Source: Microbacterium sp. BLY (GTDB lineage Bacteria > Actinomycetota > Actinomycetes > Actinomycetales > Microbacteriaceae). Taken from it: a DNA stretch of 64,000 nt. The position numbers and the translations under genes are program-made. The DNA lies in the NCBI RefSeq assembly GCF_017939615.1, contig NZ_JAGKSR010000001.1:558001-622000 (forward strand), in the 5' to 3' direction. Positions 40,322 through 49,209 of this stretch are shown in pieces. The notes beneath the pieces were generated by a model. The model was not told where the DNA came from. It did no database searches and was given only the letters and a program-made list of their open reading frames with translations. Every line of letters starts with the position of its first letter. Positions within the stretch are counted from its first letter, which is position 1.

Positions 40322-43300
40322 TCAGAGGAGGCCGTCGGAAAGGGTGGTGGGGTTGCCGAAGCGGTGGTTCGTGATCGACACGGCCTGCTCGTGGAGGAAC
40401 GGGAGCATCTCGACCCGGCCCGCTCCGGTCACGGCGTGCGACCAGACGGCGACGTCGGGGCTGCCGTCGAGGGCGGTGTGCAGCGCGGCGGCATCGCCAC
40501 CGACGAGCCGCACCCGCTGCCACGACCGGGCGGTCTTCGCGAAGCGCTTGGTCCAGGCGGCGTCCGACTCCGCCCGCACGGACACGCCCTCGGCCTTCAG
40601 CGCCTTCTCCACGCGCGACGGCAGCGATCCGGCCGACACGGTGAACGGGCTGCCGGATCGCAGGGCGGCGGCGAGCACCCGCACGCCCTCGGCCAGCGGC
40701 GCGTCCTCGGCGATCCGCACATCGACGGCCACCGGACGGTACCGGAACACGTTGCGCTCGACCCCGAGTCCGGACTTGTCGCTCACGGTGCCGAACTCGT
40801 CCGTCCACGCCCGCTCGTCGGCGGCGGCGGCACGGTGCAGCCACTCGATGCCCGCGGGATCGAGCTGCGGGGAGGCCGCCTCCAGCAGTCCGATGACCGC
40901 GGGGGTCACGGCCGCGCCGGGGGTCGCGGCGGGCAGCTCGCCCGCACGCCACTCCCCCAGGCCGAAGAGGTAGTTCGGACCGCCGGCCTTGGCCCCGGCG
41001 CCCACGGCGGAGCGCTTCCAGCCGCCGAACGGCTGCCGCTGGACGATGGCGCCCGTGATCCCGCGGTTCACGTAGAGGTTTCCGGCCTCGACGCGGTCCA
41101 GCCAGGTCGCGACCTCGGCGGAGTCGAGCGAATGCAGCCCCGCAGTGAGGCCATAGTCGACGGCGTTCTGCAGCCGGATGGCCTCGTCGAGGTCCTTCGC
41201 GTGCATGATGCCGAGCACCGGTCCGAAGAACTCGGTCAGGTGGAAGTACGAGCCCTCGCGCACGCCGGTCTTCACCCCCGGCGTCCACTGCTTCCCCTCG
41301 TCATCGAGCTTCCGCGGCTCCACGAGCCAGCGCTCGCCCTTGTCGAGCGTGGTGAGGGCGGTGAGGAGCTTGCCGTTCGCCGGCTCGATGATCGGGCCCA
41401 TCTGCGTGGCGGGATCGTCGGGCAGGCCCACGCGCATCGAGGTGACCGCGTCCACGAGCTGCCGCTCGAAGCGCTGCGAATCGGCGACCGATCCGACGAG
41501 GATCGCCAGCGACGCGGCCGAGCACTTCTGGCCCGCGTGGCCGAATGCGCTGCGGGCGACGTCGGCGGCGGCGAGGTCGAGGTCGGCCGACGGCGTCACG
41601 ATGATCGCGTTCTTGCCGCTGGTCTCGGCGAGCAGCGGCAGGTCGGCCCGGAAGGAGCGGAACAGCTGCGCGGTCTCGTAGGCCCCGGTGAGGATGACCC
41701 GGTCGACCTGCGGGCTCGCGACCAGGCGGGTGCCGAGGTCGCGGGAGGCGAGGTCGACGAGGGCGAGCAGATCGCGCGGGACGCCCGCGGCCCACAGCGC
41801 CTCGACCATCACGGCGCCGCACCGCTGGGTGAGCTTCGCGGGCTTGATGATCACGCCGGATCCGGAGGCGAGGCCGGCGAGCACGCCGCCGGCGGGGATC
41901 GCCACGGGGAAGTTCCACGGCGGCGTGACCACGGTGACCTTCGACGGCACGAACTCGGCGCCGGGAATGGCCTCGAGATCCTTCGCCCGCTCCGCGTAGT
42001 AGTGCGCGAAGTCGATCGCCTCGCTGACCTCGGGGTCGGCCTCGGCGATGGTCTTGCCGGCCTCGTGCGCCATGATCTCCAGGAGCTCGCCGCGGCGGGC
42101 GGCGAGCTCGTCACCCGCGCGGTGCAGGACGGCGGCACGCTCGGCGGCGGGGAGGGCCGCCCAGGTCTCGGCGGCCGAGGCGGCGGCGGCGAACACGGCG
42201 TCCAGCTCGGCGTCGGTCTCGATGCGGGCGGCGGCGATCGCGTCCCGGCCGAGCGTCGACGCGACCGAGCGCTGCAGGATCTCCCGACCCCACGCGCGGT
42301 TCGCGGCGAGCGCGGGATCGGTGTCGGGCTCGTTCGCGAAGCCGTCCGTGGTGGCAGCGGGGCGCGGAGCCGTGCGGTCCTGCGTGCGGTTCGGGCCGGG
42401 GACCGACGGGTCGGCGACGAGCGCCGCGAGGGAGCGCTCGAACCGCTCCCGCTCGCGGGTGAGCAGCGCGGGGTTCGACGCCAGCTCGAACACGGCGGAC
42501 ATGAAGTTCTCGGGGCTCGCGTTCTCCTCGAGGCGCCGCACGAGATACGCGATCGCGACGTCGAACTCCGCCGGGTTCACGACCGGTGTGTAGAGCAGGA
42601 GGCGGCCGACGTCCTTGCGGACGGCCTCGGCCTGCCCGGTCGCCATGCCGAGCAGCATCTCGTACTCCACGGCCTCGGCCACACCGCGGGCCTTCGCGAG
42701 CAGCCAGGTGTAGGCGATGTCGAAGAGGTTGTGGCCGGCGACGCCGATCCGCACCGCGTCGAGCCGTTCGGGGGTGAGGGCCCAGTCGAGCACGCGCTTG
42801 TAGTTCGTGTCGGAGTCCTGCTTGGTGCCGTAGGTCGCGAGCGGCCAGCCGTGCACCTTCGCGTCGACCTCCTCCATCGCGAGGTTCGCGCCCTTGACGA
42901 CACGCACCTTGATCGGTGCGCCGCCCTTCGCCCGTCGCGCGGCCGCCCATTCCTGGAGACGCTGCATGGCGCCGAGTGCGTCCGGGAGGTACGCCTGCAG
43001 GACGATGCCCGCCTCGAGGTCCTCCAGGCCCGGCTGCTCGAGGATGCGGGTGAAGGCCGCGATGGTCAGATCGAGGTCGCGGTACTCCTCCATGTCGAGG
43101 TTGATGAACTTCTGGGTCCCGACGCGGGCACCCTTCGCCTCGGCCTTCGCCGCGAGCCGGTACAGCGGGGTGAGCTTCTCGACGACATCGGCGACGGCCT
43201 CGTCGAACGACCACATGGAGAGCTGGCTGACCACGCTCGAGACCTTGATGGAGACGTAGTCGACGTCCGGACGGGCGAGGAAGTCGTAGGTGCCCTGCAG

Positions 43301-43777
43301 GCGGCGGCCGGCCTCACGCTCGCCGAGCACGGCCTCCCCGAGGAGGTTGAGGTTGAGGCGGTTGCCGCTCTTGCGGAGCCGGGCGATGGCGGGGCCGAGC
43401 TTGGAGGGCGTGGCATCCAGCACGAGGTGGCCCACCATGGCCCGCAGCACCCGGCGCGAGATCGGGACGACGACGTTCGGCAGCTTCGGCGCCCAGAACC
43501 CGCCGGCCTTGATCGCGGCACGCAGGTAGCCGGGCAGCAGGGTGGGCGTGATGTCGGAGAGCTCGGCGAGCTTGCGCCCGGCGACCCGCAGATCCTCCGG
43601 CCGCATGACGCCGTCCACGAAGCCGACCGTGAAGGCGAGGCCGTTCGGGTCCTTGAGCACCTCGGAGAGGCGCTGGGCGGCGGGCTCGACCGGGTGGGTC
43701 TCGCTCTCGGCGAGCCAGCGCTGCACAAGCGCGGCGACCTCTTCGGTGCGGGGGACGGTGTCGTCGGTGACGGTCAT
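40322..43777 (-). CDS. putA: Bifunctional proline dehydrogenase / L-glutamate-5-semialdehyde dehydrogenase
   Basis: 1151-residue PutA oxidising proline to glutamate. The FAD-binding proline dehydrogenase barrel covers about residues 100-430 (VDYVSIKVSS, RVVKGANLAMEEVDAK, AYTWLLAKARGV, YLVRRLEENASPENFM). The aldehyde dehydrogenase domain covers about 500-1000 with TPPWNFPVAIPAGG, ETSGKNAIIVT, catalytic C752 in GQKCSAAS and QPFGGWKRSAVGAG. A further C-terminal domain of about 140 residues is present. The N-terminal ribbon-helix-helix of repressor-type PutA is absent, so control probably lies with the divergent LysR gene. The ATG has an AGGAAGG ribosome site. Confidence 0.96.
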   Translation of the reverse strand: MTVTDDTVPRTEEVAALVQRWLAESETHPVEPAAQRLSEVLKDPNGLAFTVGFVDGVMRPEDLRVAGRKLAELSDITPTLLPGYLRAAIKAGGFWAPKLPNVVVPISRRVLRAMVGHLVLDATPSKLGPAIARLRKSGNRLNLNLLGEAVLGEREAGRRLQGTYDFLARPDVDYVSIKVSSVVSQLSMWSFDEAVADVVEKLTPLYRLAAKAEAKGARVGTQKFINLDMEEYRDLDLTIAAFTRILEQPGLEDLEAGIVLQAYLPDALGAMQRLQEWAAARRAKGGAPIKVRVVKGANLAMEEVDAKVHGWPLATYGTKQDSDTNYKRVLDWALTPERLDAVRIGVAGHNLFDIAYTWLLAKARGVAEAVEYEMLLGMATGQAEAVRKDVGRLLLYTPVVNPAEFDVAIAYLVRRLEENASPENFMSAVFELASNPALLTRERERFERSLAALVADPSVPGPNRTQDRTAPRPAATTDGFANEPDTDPALAANRAWGREILQRSVASTLGRDAIAAARIETDAELDAVFAAAASAAETWAALPAAERAAVLHRAGDELAARRGELLEIMAHEAGKTIAEADPEVSEAIDFAHYYAERAKDLEAIPGAEFVPSKVTVVTPPWNFPVAIPAGGVLAGLASGSGVIIKPAKLTQRCGAVMVEALWAAGVPRDLLALVDLASRDLGTRLVASPQVDRVILTGAYETAQLFRSFRADLPLLAETSGKNAIIVTPSADLDLAAADVARSAFGHAGQKCSAASLAILVGSVADSQRFERQLVDAVTSMRVGLPDDPATQMGPIIEPANGKLLTALTTLDKGERWLVEPRKLDDEGKQWTPGVKTGVREGSYFHLTEFFGPVLGIMHAKDLDEAIRLQNAVDYGLTAGLHSLDSAEVATWLDRVEAGNLYVNRGITGAIVQRQPFGGWKRSAVGAGAKAGGPNYLFGLGEWRAGELPAATPGAAVTPAVIGLLEAASPQLDPAGIEWLHRAAAADERAWTDEFGTVSDKSGLGVERNVFRYRPVAVDVRIAEDAPLAEGVRVLAAALRSGSPFTVSAGSLPSRVEKALKAEGVSVRAESDAAWTKRFAKTARSWQRVRLVGGDAAALHTALDGSPDVAVWSHAVTGAGRVEMLPFLHEQAVSITNHRFGNPTTLSDGLL

Positions 43778-43801
43778 GGGGCGGGGTACCTTCCTCGGCC
43801 T

Positions 43802-43824
43802 CGCACACCCGGGTGTCGTGTGCG
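43802..43824. promoter_or_regulatory. Inverted repeat CGCACAC-N9-GTGTGCG upstream of putA
   Basis: Perfect 7-bp arms (43802-43808, 43818-43824) in the putA-LysR divergent region, abutting the next dyad. Confidence 0.6.
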
Positions 43825-43843
43825 GCTGGATCATTGTCCAGCC
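43824..43843. promoter_or_regulatory. Inverted repeat GGCTGGA-N6-TCCAGCC, putative LysR site
   Basis: Perfect 7-bp arms (43824-43830, 43837-43843). The dimension suits a LysR-type dimer; it lies between the start codons of putA and the LysR gene. Confidence 0.6.
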
Positions 43844-43915
43844 GGTCGGTAGGCTCCGTCTATCAACCGATTCGAGTGGATTCTGTTCACTCTTCCCGAA
43901 CGATCGGAACCGTCC

Positions 43916-44824
43916 GTGCTCGACGTCCATCGCCTGCGTCTGCTCGTGGAGCTGTCGCGTCGCGGCACGCTCTCCGCCGTGGCCGATGCGCTGTCGTACA
44001 GCAAGGCCTCCGTGTCCCAGCAGCTCGCCGCGCTGGAGCGCGACGTGGGGGTGCCGCTGCTGCGTCGGGTGGGTCGCGGCGTGCAGTTCACGCCGCAGGG
44101 GAACGTCCTGGTCGCCGAGGCCATCGGCATCCTCGATCAGCTGGAGCACGCCCAGGTCGCCGTCGCCGAATCGCTCACCGAGGTGACCGGCACCGTGCGC
44201 CTCGCGGTGTTCCAGTCCACTGCGCACTCCCTGCTGCCCCGCGCCCTCGCGGCCCTGGGCGAGCGCCATCCCGCGCTGCGCGTCGAGGTGACCGAGCGCG
44301 ACCCGGAGTCCGGTCTGGTGGGCGTCTCCAGCCGCGACTACGACCTCATCCTCGCGGAGCAGTATCCGGGACGTACGCGCCCCATCCACGCCGACCTCGA
44401 CCGCGTCGTGCTCGCCCACGATGCCATCGCCCTCGCCCGGAGGCCAGGAACGCCGGGGGCCGCCGATCCGGTCGCCGCGCTGTGGGCGACACGCGCGGAG
44501 CCGTGGGTGCTCGAGCCGGCGGGCACCGCGTCCCGCGCCTGGGCCGAGCAGCTGTGCCGCACCGCCGGCTTCGAGCCCGACGTGCGCTTCGAGCTCGCCG
44601 ATCTCACGGCGCACGTGCGGCTCATCCATGCGGGGCTCGCGGTGGGCCTGCTCCCCGAGCTGGTGTGGGCGGGCGACACCCCGACGGTCGATCTCGCGCC
44701 GCTCCCGGACGAACCGCGACGGGAGATCTTCTCCTCCGCGCGGCGGGTGTCGGCGGATGCGCCGTCGATCCGGGCGGTCCGCGCCGCTCTGGCGGACGCC
44801 GCCTCACGGAACCTGCTCGACTGA
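43916..44824 (+). CDS. LysR-family regulator divergent from putA
   Basis: 302-residue LTTR. The N-terminal HTH begins LDVHRLRLLVELSRRGTLSAVADALSYSKASVSQQLAALERDVGVPLLRR (residues 2-51), followed by a linker helix and the two-lobed effector domain (about 90-295; VRLAVFQSTAHSLLPRAL, HAGLAVGLLPELV). The start is GTG at 43916. Divergent arrangement over 138 bases containing two perfect dyads is the classic layout of a proline-responsive activator and putA, as LysR/Lrp genes elsewhere. The effector is inferred, not visible. Confidence 0.9.
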   Translation: MLDVHRLRLLVELSRRGTLSAVADALSYSKASVSQQLAALERDVGVPLLRRVGRGVQFTPQGNVLVAEAIGILDQLEHAQVAVAESLTEVTGTVRLAVFQSTAHSLLPRALAALGERHPALRVEVTERDPESGLVGVSSRDYDLILAEQYPGRTRPIHADLDRVVLAHDAIALARRPGTPGAADPVAALWATRAEPWVLEPAGTASRAWAEQLCRTAGFEPDVRFELADLTAHVRLIHAGLAVGLLPELVWAGDTPTVDLAPLPDEPRREIFSSARRVSADAPSIRAVRAALADAASRNLLD

Positions 44825-44847
44825 CGCGACCCGTCCGCGCGGGGAAT

Positions 44848-44863
44848 ATGCATGCGCATGCAT
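44848..44863. promoter_or_regulatory. 16-bp perfect palindrome upstream of the nitroreductase gene
   Basis: ATGCATGCGCATGCAT, perfectly symmetric, 61 bases before the GTG at 44925. No dedicated regulator is adjacent except the LysR gene upstream. Confidence 0.65.
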
Positions 44864-44924
44864 CGGTTCCCTCCCGATGTACCCGGACGACGAGGTCCGA
44901 CCACCCCCGTTGAAAGGAACTTCC

Positions 44925-45512
44925 GTGAGCACTCCCGTCATCGACCGCACCGCCCCGACCGAGCACCCCGTCCTCGACGTCCTCGCCGGTCGCTGGAGCC
45001 CCCGCGCCTACGACGCGCAGCACCCGATCGACGAGGCCAAGCTCGCCACCGCCCTCGAGGCCGCCCGCTGGAGCCCCTCCGCGAACAACATGCAGCCCTG
45101 GCGCTTCATCGTCGCCCGCCGCGGCACGGCCCTGCACGCCCAGATCGTCGATTCGCTCATGGGCTTCAACCAGGCCTGGGCCGGCAACGCCGCCGTGCTC
45201 GTCGTCGCGATCGCCGAGACCGCGACGCCCGACGGCACCCCGATCACCCACGCCCTCTACGACCTGGGCCAGGCCGTCGCGCACTTCTCCGTCCAGGCCC
45301 ACCACGACGGCCTCGTGGTGCACCAGATGAGCGGCTTCGACCCCGAGGTCGTGCGCGAGTTCGCCGACCTCGAGCCCCGCTTCACCCCGGCGACCGTCAT
45401 CGCCGTCGGCGAGTTCGGCGACATCGAGGCCCTGCCGGAAGCCCTGCAGGAGCGCGAGGTCGCCCCGCGCGTCCGCCGCCCGATCACGGAGACGGTCGTC
45501 CTCAGCGCCTGA
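44925..45512 (+). CDS. Nitroreductase-family FMN oxidoreductase
   Basis: 195-residue flavoprotein. The FMN phosphate-binding block RWSPRAYDA and ARWSPSANNMQPWRFIVARRG (S/P-SxxNxQPW) is diagnostic; GQAVAHFSVQAHHDGLVVHQMSGFD represents the conserved helix and the dimer interface, and VIAVGEFGD precedes the C-terminal strand. The family reduces nitroaromatics, quinones or flavins with NAD(P)H. GTG at 44925 has an AAAGGAA ribosome site. Preceded by a perfect palindrome suggesting an inducible promoter. Ends at a strong bidirectional terminator. Confidence 0.9.
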   Translation: MSTPVIDRTAPTEHPVLDVLAGRWSPRAYDAQHPIDEAKLATALEAARWSPSANNMQPWRFIVARRGTALHAQIVDSLMGFNQAWAGNAAVLVVAIAETATPDGTPITHALYDLGQAVAHFSVQAHHDGLVVHQMSGFDPEVVREFADLEPRFTPATVIAVGEFGDIEALPEALQEREVAPRVRRPITETVVLSA

Positions 45513-45523
45513 GCATCGACACA

Positions 45524-45562
45524 CGAAAGGCCCGGTATGCGTGACGCATACCGGGCCTTTCG
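45524..45562. terminator. 18-bp perfect stem terminator between nitroreductase and clpB
   Basis: CGAAAGGCCCGGTATGCG, loop TGA, then the exact complement ending CCGGGCCTTTCG. The A-rich/T-rich ends allow termination in both directions. Confidence 0.9.
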
Positions 45563-45580
45563 GCCGTGGGCCGATGCCGA

Positions 45581-47797
45581 TCAGTCGTCGAGCAGCTCGG
45601 CCTCGATCACGTCGTCGTCCTCGTCGTCGGGCTCCGGCTCGGGGGTCGTCGCGGTGAGCACGAGACCCGTGCCGTCGGCCGCCACGTCCACGCGGACGGT
45701 GTCGCCGTCGTGCACGCCGCCCGAGAGCAGCGCGGTCGCGAGCTTGTTCTGCACCTCCGTCTGGATGAGGCGGCGCAGCGGACGCGCACCGAACACCGGG
45801 TCGTAGCCGCGCTCGGCCAGCCACGACCGTGCACCGGGAGTGACCGCGAGCGTGAGCCGGCGATCCCGCAGCCGGTCGTGCAGCTGGTCGACGGAGAGCT
45901 CCACGATCTGCGCGAGATCGTCCTCCGTGAGCGCCTGGAACATCACGATGTCATCGAGACGGTTGAGGAACTCCGGCCGGAACGCCTGCCGCACGAGCGC
46001 CATCACCTGCTCCCGCTTCTCCTCCACGGAGAGCACGGGGTCGATGAGGATCGGCGAGCCGAGGTTCGAGGTCAGGATCAGGATCACGTTCGAGAAGTCG
46101 ACCGTGCGGCCCTGCCCGTCGGTCAGCCGCCCGTCGTCCAGCACCTGCAGCAGCACGTCGAACACCTCGGGGTGCGCCTTCTCGACCTCATCGAGCAGGA
46201 TGACGCTGTACGGGCGACGCCGCACGGCCTCGGTGAGCTGGCCGCCCTGCTCGTAGCCGACGTACCCGGGAGGGGCGCCGACGAGGCGCGAGACCGAGTG
46301 CTTCTCGCCGTACTCCGACATGTCGATGCGCACCATGGCGTGCTCGTCGTCGAAGAGGAACTGCGCGAGAGCCTTCGCCAGCTCCGTCTTGCCGACACCG
46401 GTCGGGCCGAGGAACAGGAACGATCCGGTGGGGCGACCGGGGTCGCTGATGCCCGCCCGCGAGCGGCGGACCGCGTCGGACACCGCCTTCACGGCGTCCT
46501 TCTGGCCGATGAGGCGCTTGCCGAGCTCGTTCTCCAGGTGCAGCAGCTTCTCGCTCTCCCCCTGCAGCAGCCGGCCCACGGGGATGCCGGTCCAGGCCGC
46601 GATCACGGCGGCGATGTCCTCCTCGGTGACCTGCTCGTTCACCATGCGCGGCTCGCTCGAGGCGGTGGCCTCAGCCTGCTCCGCCTCCGCGATGTCGCGT
46701 TCGAGGCGCTTGATCGTCTCATACTCCAGCTTCGAGGCCTTCGTGTAGTCGGCGTTGCGCATGGCGAGGTCGCGCTGGGTGATGGCATCGTCGAGTTGCT
46801 TCTTCAGCTCACCGACCCGGTTGAGGCCCTGACGCTCGCGCGCCCAGCGGGCTTCCAGCCCGGCGAGCTCCTTCTCGAGCTCGACGAGGTTCTCGCGGAG
46901 CGTGCCGAGACGCTCCTTTGACGCGGCGTCCTTCTCCCGCTTGAGCGCCAGCTCCTCCAGCTTGAGGCGGTCGACCTGGCGCTTGAGCTGGTCGATCTCG
47001 ACCGGAGAGGAGTCGATCTCCATCTTCAGGCGCGACATCGACTCGTCGATCAGGTCGATGGCCTTGTCCGGCAGCTGCCGCGCGGGCAGGTAGCGGTTGG
47101 AGAGCGAGGCGGCGGCCACGAGCGCACTGTCGGAGATGGTCACCCCGTGGTGCGCCTCGTACCGGCCCTTGAGGCCGCGGAGGATCGCGATCGTGTCCTC
47201 GACCGTGGGCTCGCCGACGTACACCTGCTGGAACCGACGCTCCAGGGCGGCGTCCTTCTCGATGAACTCGCGGTACTCGTTGAGCGTGGTGGCGCCGATG
47301 AGCCGCAGCTCGCCTCGAGCCAGCATGGGCTTGAGCATGTTCGACGCCGCGACCGAGCCCTCGCCGCCGCCCGCGCCCATGAGCACGTGCAGCTCGTCGA
47401 TGAACGTGATGACCCGGCCGTCCGACTCGGTGATCTCCTTGAGCACCTGCTTCAGGCGCTCCTCGAACTGGCCGCGGTACATGGCGCCGGCGACGAGGGC
47501 GGAGATGTCGAGGGAGACGAGCTCCTTGTCCTTCAGGGATTCGGCGACGTCGCCGGCGACGATGCGCTGCGCGAGGCCTTCGACCACCGCGGTCTTTCCG
47601 ACGCCGGGCTCACCGATCAGCACCGGGTTGTTCTTGGTGCGACGGGTGAGCACCTGGCTGACGCGCCGGATCTCACTGTCCCGTCCGATGACGGGGTCGA
47701 GCTTGCCCTCGCGGGCGCGGTCGGTCAGGTTGATGCCGAACTGCTCGAGGGCGGACTGCTGTTCCTGGTTCGGGGATCCGGTCTGCGGGGTGGTCAT
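45581..47797 (-). CDS. clpB: ClpB-type AAA+ disaggregase lacking the N-domain
   Basis: 738-residue Hsp100 protein that rescues aggregated proteins with DnaK. NBD1 starts almost at once: Walker [10 protein letters not shown] at 62-70, Walker B FIDELH. A middle coiled-coil domain (about 255-385, [38 protein letters not shown]) identifies ClpB rather than ClpC/A. NBD2 has GPTGVGKTE and LLDEVEKAH. The roughly 140-residue Clp_N domain of full ClpB (about 860 aa) is missing; the MTTPQTG start has a strong AGGAGG site, so this is not a mis-called start. An acidic tail ([15 protein letters not shown]) ends the chain. A HAIR operator lies 66 bases upstream. Confidence 0.94.
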   Translation of the reverse strand: MTTPQTGSPNQEQQSALEQFGINLTDRAREGKLDPVIGRDSEIRRVSQVLTRRTKNNPVLIGEPGVGKTAVVEGLAQRIVAGDVAESLKDKELVSLDISALVAGAMYRGQFEERLKQVLKEITESDGRVITFIDELHVLMGAGGGEGSVAASNMLKPMLARGELRLIGATTLNEYREFIEKDAALERRFQQVYVGEPTVEDTIAILRGLKGRYEAHHGVTISDSALVAAASLSNRYLPARQLPDKAIDLIDESMSRLKMEIDSSPVEIDQLKRQVDRLKLEELALKREKDAASKERLGTLRENLVELEKELAGLEARWARERQGLNRVGELKKQLDDAITQRDLAMRNADYTKASKLEYETIKRLERDIAEAEQAEATASSEPRMVNEQVTEEDIAAVIAAWTGIPVGRLLQGESEKLLHLENELGKRLIGQKDAVKAVSDAVRRSRAGISDPGRPTGSFLFLGPTGVGKTELAKALAQFLFDDEHAMVRIDMSEYGEKHSVSRLVGAPPGYVGYEQGGQLTEAVRRRPYSVILLDEVEKAHPEVFDVLLQVLDDGRLTDGQGRTVDFSNVILILTSNLGSPILIDPVLSVEEKREQVMALVRQAFRPEFLNRLDDIVMFQALTEDDLAQIVELSVDQLHDRLRDRRLTLAVTPGARSWLAERGYDPVFGARPLRRLIQTEVQNKLATALLSGGVHDGDTVRVDVAADGTGLVLTATTPEPEPDDEDDDVIEAELLDD

Positions 47798-47862
47798 GCG
47801 CTCCTCCTGGAGATGCTCCTTCTGGTCGTCTCCCGGGACCGAAGCCCGGCCGCGGGATCAAA

Positions 47863-47883
47863 GTTGAGTTTGGTTGACTCAAG
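47863..47883 (-). promoter_or_regulatory. HAIR operator (HspR binding site) of clpB
   Basis: On the minus strand CTTGAGT-N7-ACTCAAC; the consensus is CTTGAGT-N7-ACTCAAG, so only the last base differs. Spacing is exact. It indicates heat-shock repression by HspR, encoded elsewhere. Confidence 0.9.
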
Positions 47884-47915
47884 TTTAGCATTCCTCTGTG
47901 CGGCGCTCCAGTGCC

Positions 47916-49115
47916 TCACCTCTCCCGAGCCACCTCGTCCCAGACGGCCGCCGCGACATCGCGCTTGCTCCCCGATGCCGACCGTGCCACCACCCCGCCG
48001 GGACCGAGGATGTGCACGGCGTTCTCGCCTCGTTCGAAGCCCTGCTCCCAGCCGACCTCGTTCACCACGAGCAGGTCGACGCCCTTGCGCTGCTGCTTGC
48101 CTCGCGCGCGCTCGAGCAGCTCGGTCTCGTCCTCGGGCGTCTCCGCCGCGAACGCCACGATGAGCTGCCCCGGACGCCGCCGCGCGACCAGGGCCGCCAC
48201 GATGTCCTCGTTCTCGACCAGCTCGATCGTGCCGACGCCCCCGCGATCCTTCGTGAGCTTTCGGGCGGACACCTCGACCGGTCGGTAGTCGGCCACCGCG
48301 GCGGCCATCATCACCACATCGGCGGTGGCCGCCTCCTCCTTCATCGCCGCGGACAGCTCGGCCGCCGTCCCGACCCGGACCGTCCGCACGGGCGCGCGAC
48401 CGGACTCCGCGAGCACATCGCCGGAGATGTTCGCGGCGACCAGGGTCACGTCCGCACCGCGGGCGGCGGCCTCCGCGGCGAGGGCCACCCCCTGCCGGCC
48501 GCTGCTGCGGTTGCCGAGGAACCGCACCGGGTCGATCGGCTCCCGCGTCCCGCCCGCCGAGACGACGACCCGCACGCCGGCGAGGTCGCCGGGGGTCAGG
48601 AGCGCCTGGACCGCGGCGAGGATCTCCTCCGGTTCGACCATGCGCCCCGGCCCGCTGTCACCACCGGCGAGCTCGCCGTCGGCCGGACCCACGACGTGCA
48701 CGCCCCGGGACCGGAGCGTCGCCATGTTCGCCTGCGTGGCCGGGTGCCGCCACATCTCCGCGTGCATCGCCGGCGCGACCAGCACCGGCGCCTCCGTCGC
48801 CAGCAGTGTCGTGCCGAGGAGGTCGTCGGCCAGGCCCGCGGTCATCTTCGCGAGCGAGTTGGCGGTCGCGGGCGCGATCACGACGAGGTCGGCCCCCTGT
48901 CCGAGCGCGACGTGCCGGACGCGGGCGACGTCCTCGTGCACGCTCGTCGTCACCGGATGCCGGCTCAACGCCTCCCAGGTCGGCAGACCCACGAAGCGCA
49001 GTGCGTCCTCCGTGGGCACCACGGTCACGTCATGACCGGCCTTGGTGAGCAGGCGCACGAGGTGCACCGTCTTGTACGCGGCGATGCCGCCCGTGACTCC
49101 GACGACGATGTTCAC
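47916..49115 (-). CDS. coaBC: Phosphopantothenoylcysteine decarboxylase / synthetase
   Basis: 399-residue bifunctional enzyme of coenzyme A synthesis. The FMN-dependent CoaC part (about 1-185) starts VGVTGGIAAYKTVHLVRLL and has the APATANSLAKMTAGLADDLL and APAMHAEMW blocks. The CoaB part (about 190-399) carries VSAGGTREPIDPVRFLGNRSSGRQG, AAVADYRPV and FAAETPEDE. GTG at 49115 lies six bases after CAGAAT. Upstream of clpB on the same strand, but the HAIR element between them indicates separate control of clpB. Confidence 0.95.
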   Translation of the reverse strand: MNIVVGVTGGIAAYKTVHLVRLLTKAGHDVTVVPTEDALRFVGLPTWEALSRHPVTTSVHEDVARVRHVALGQGADLVVIAPATANSLAKMTAGLADDLLGTTLLATEAPVLVAPAMHAEMWRHPATQANMATLRSRGVHVVGPADGELAGGDSGPGRMVEPEEILAAVQALLTPGDLAGVRVVVSAGGTREPIDPVRFLGNRSSGRQGVALAAEAAARGADVTLVAANISGDVLAESGRAPVRTVRVGTAAELSAAMKEEAATADVVMMAAAVADYRPVEVSARKLTKDRGGVGTIELVENEDIVAALVARRRPGQLIVAFAAETPEDETELLERARGKQQRKGVDLLVVNEVGWEQGFERGENAVHILGPGGVVARSASGSKRDVAAAVWDEVARER

Positions 49116-49121
49116 GCCTCG

Positions 49122-49127
49122 ATTCTG
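49122..49127 (-). promoter_or_regulatory. Putative -10 box CAGAAT of coaBC
   Basis: Minus-strand CAGAAT, six bases before the GTG at 49115; first base deviates from TANNNT. Confidence 0.35.
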
Positions 49128-49196
49128 CCCCAGGGGTCGGACCCGCGGGGCCGGTGGGAGCCGATCCGCCGCCGGCCCGCACCGGCCCCGCCGACC

Positions 49197-49202
49197 TAGA
49201 CT
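49197..49202 (+). promoter_or_regulatory. -10 box TAGACT of the NRDE-family gene
   Basis: TAGACT ends seven bases before the GTG at 49210. Confidence 0.45.
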
Positions 49203-49209
49203 CGGAAGG

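Noticed and set aside
40364..43852. A 1162-codon open frame on the plus strand over putA
   Set aside because: Antisense shadow of PutA, whose reading frame has all expected catalytic motifs.
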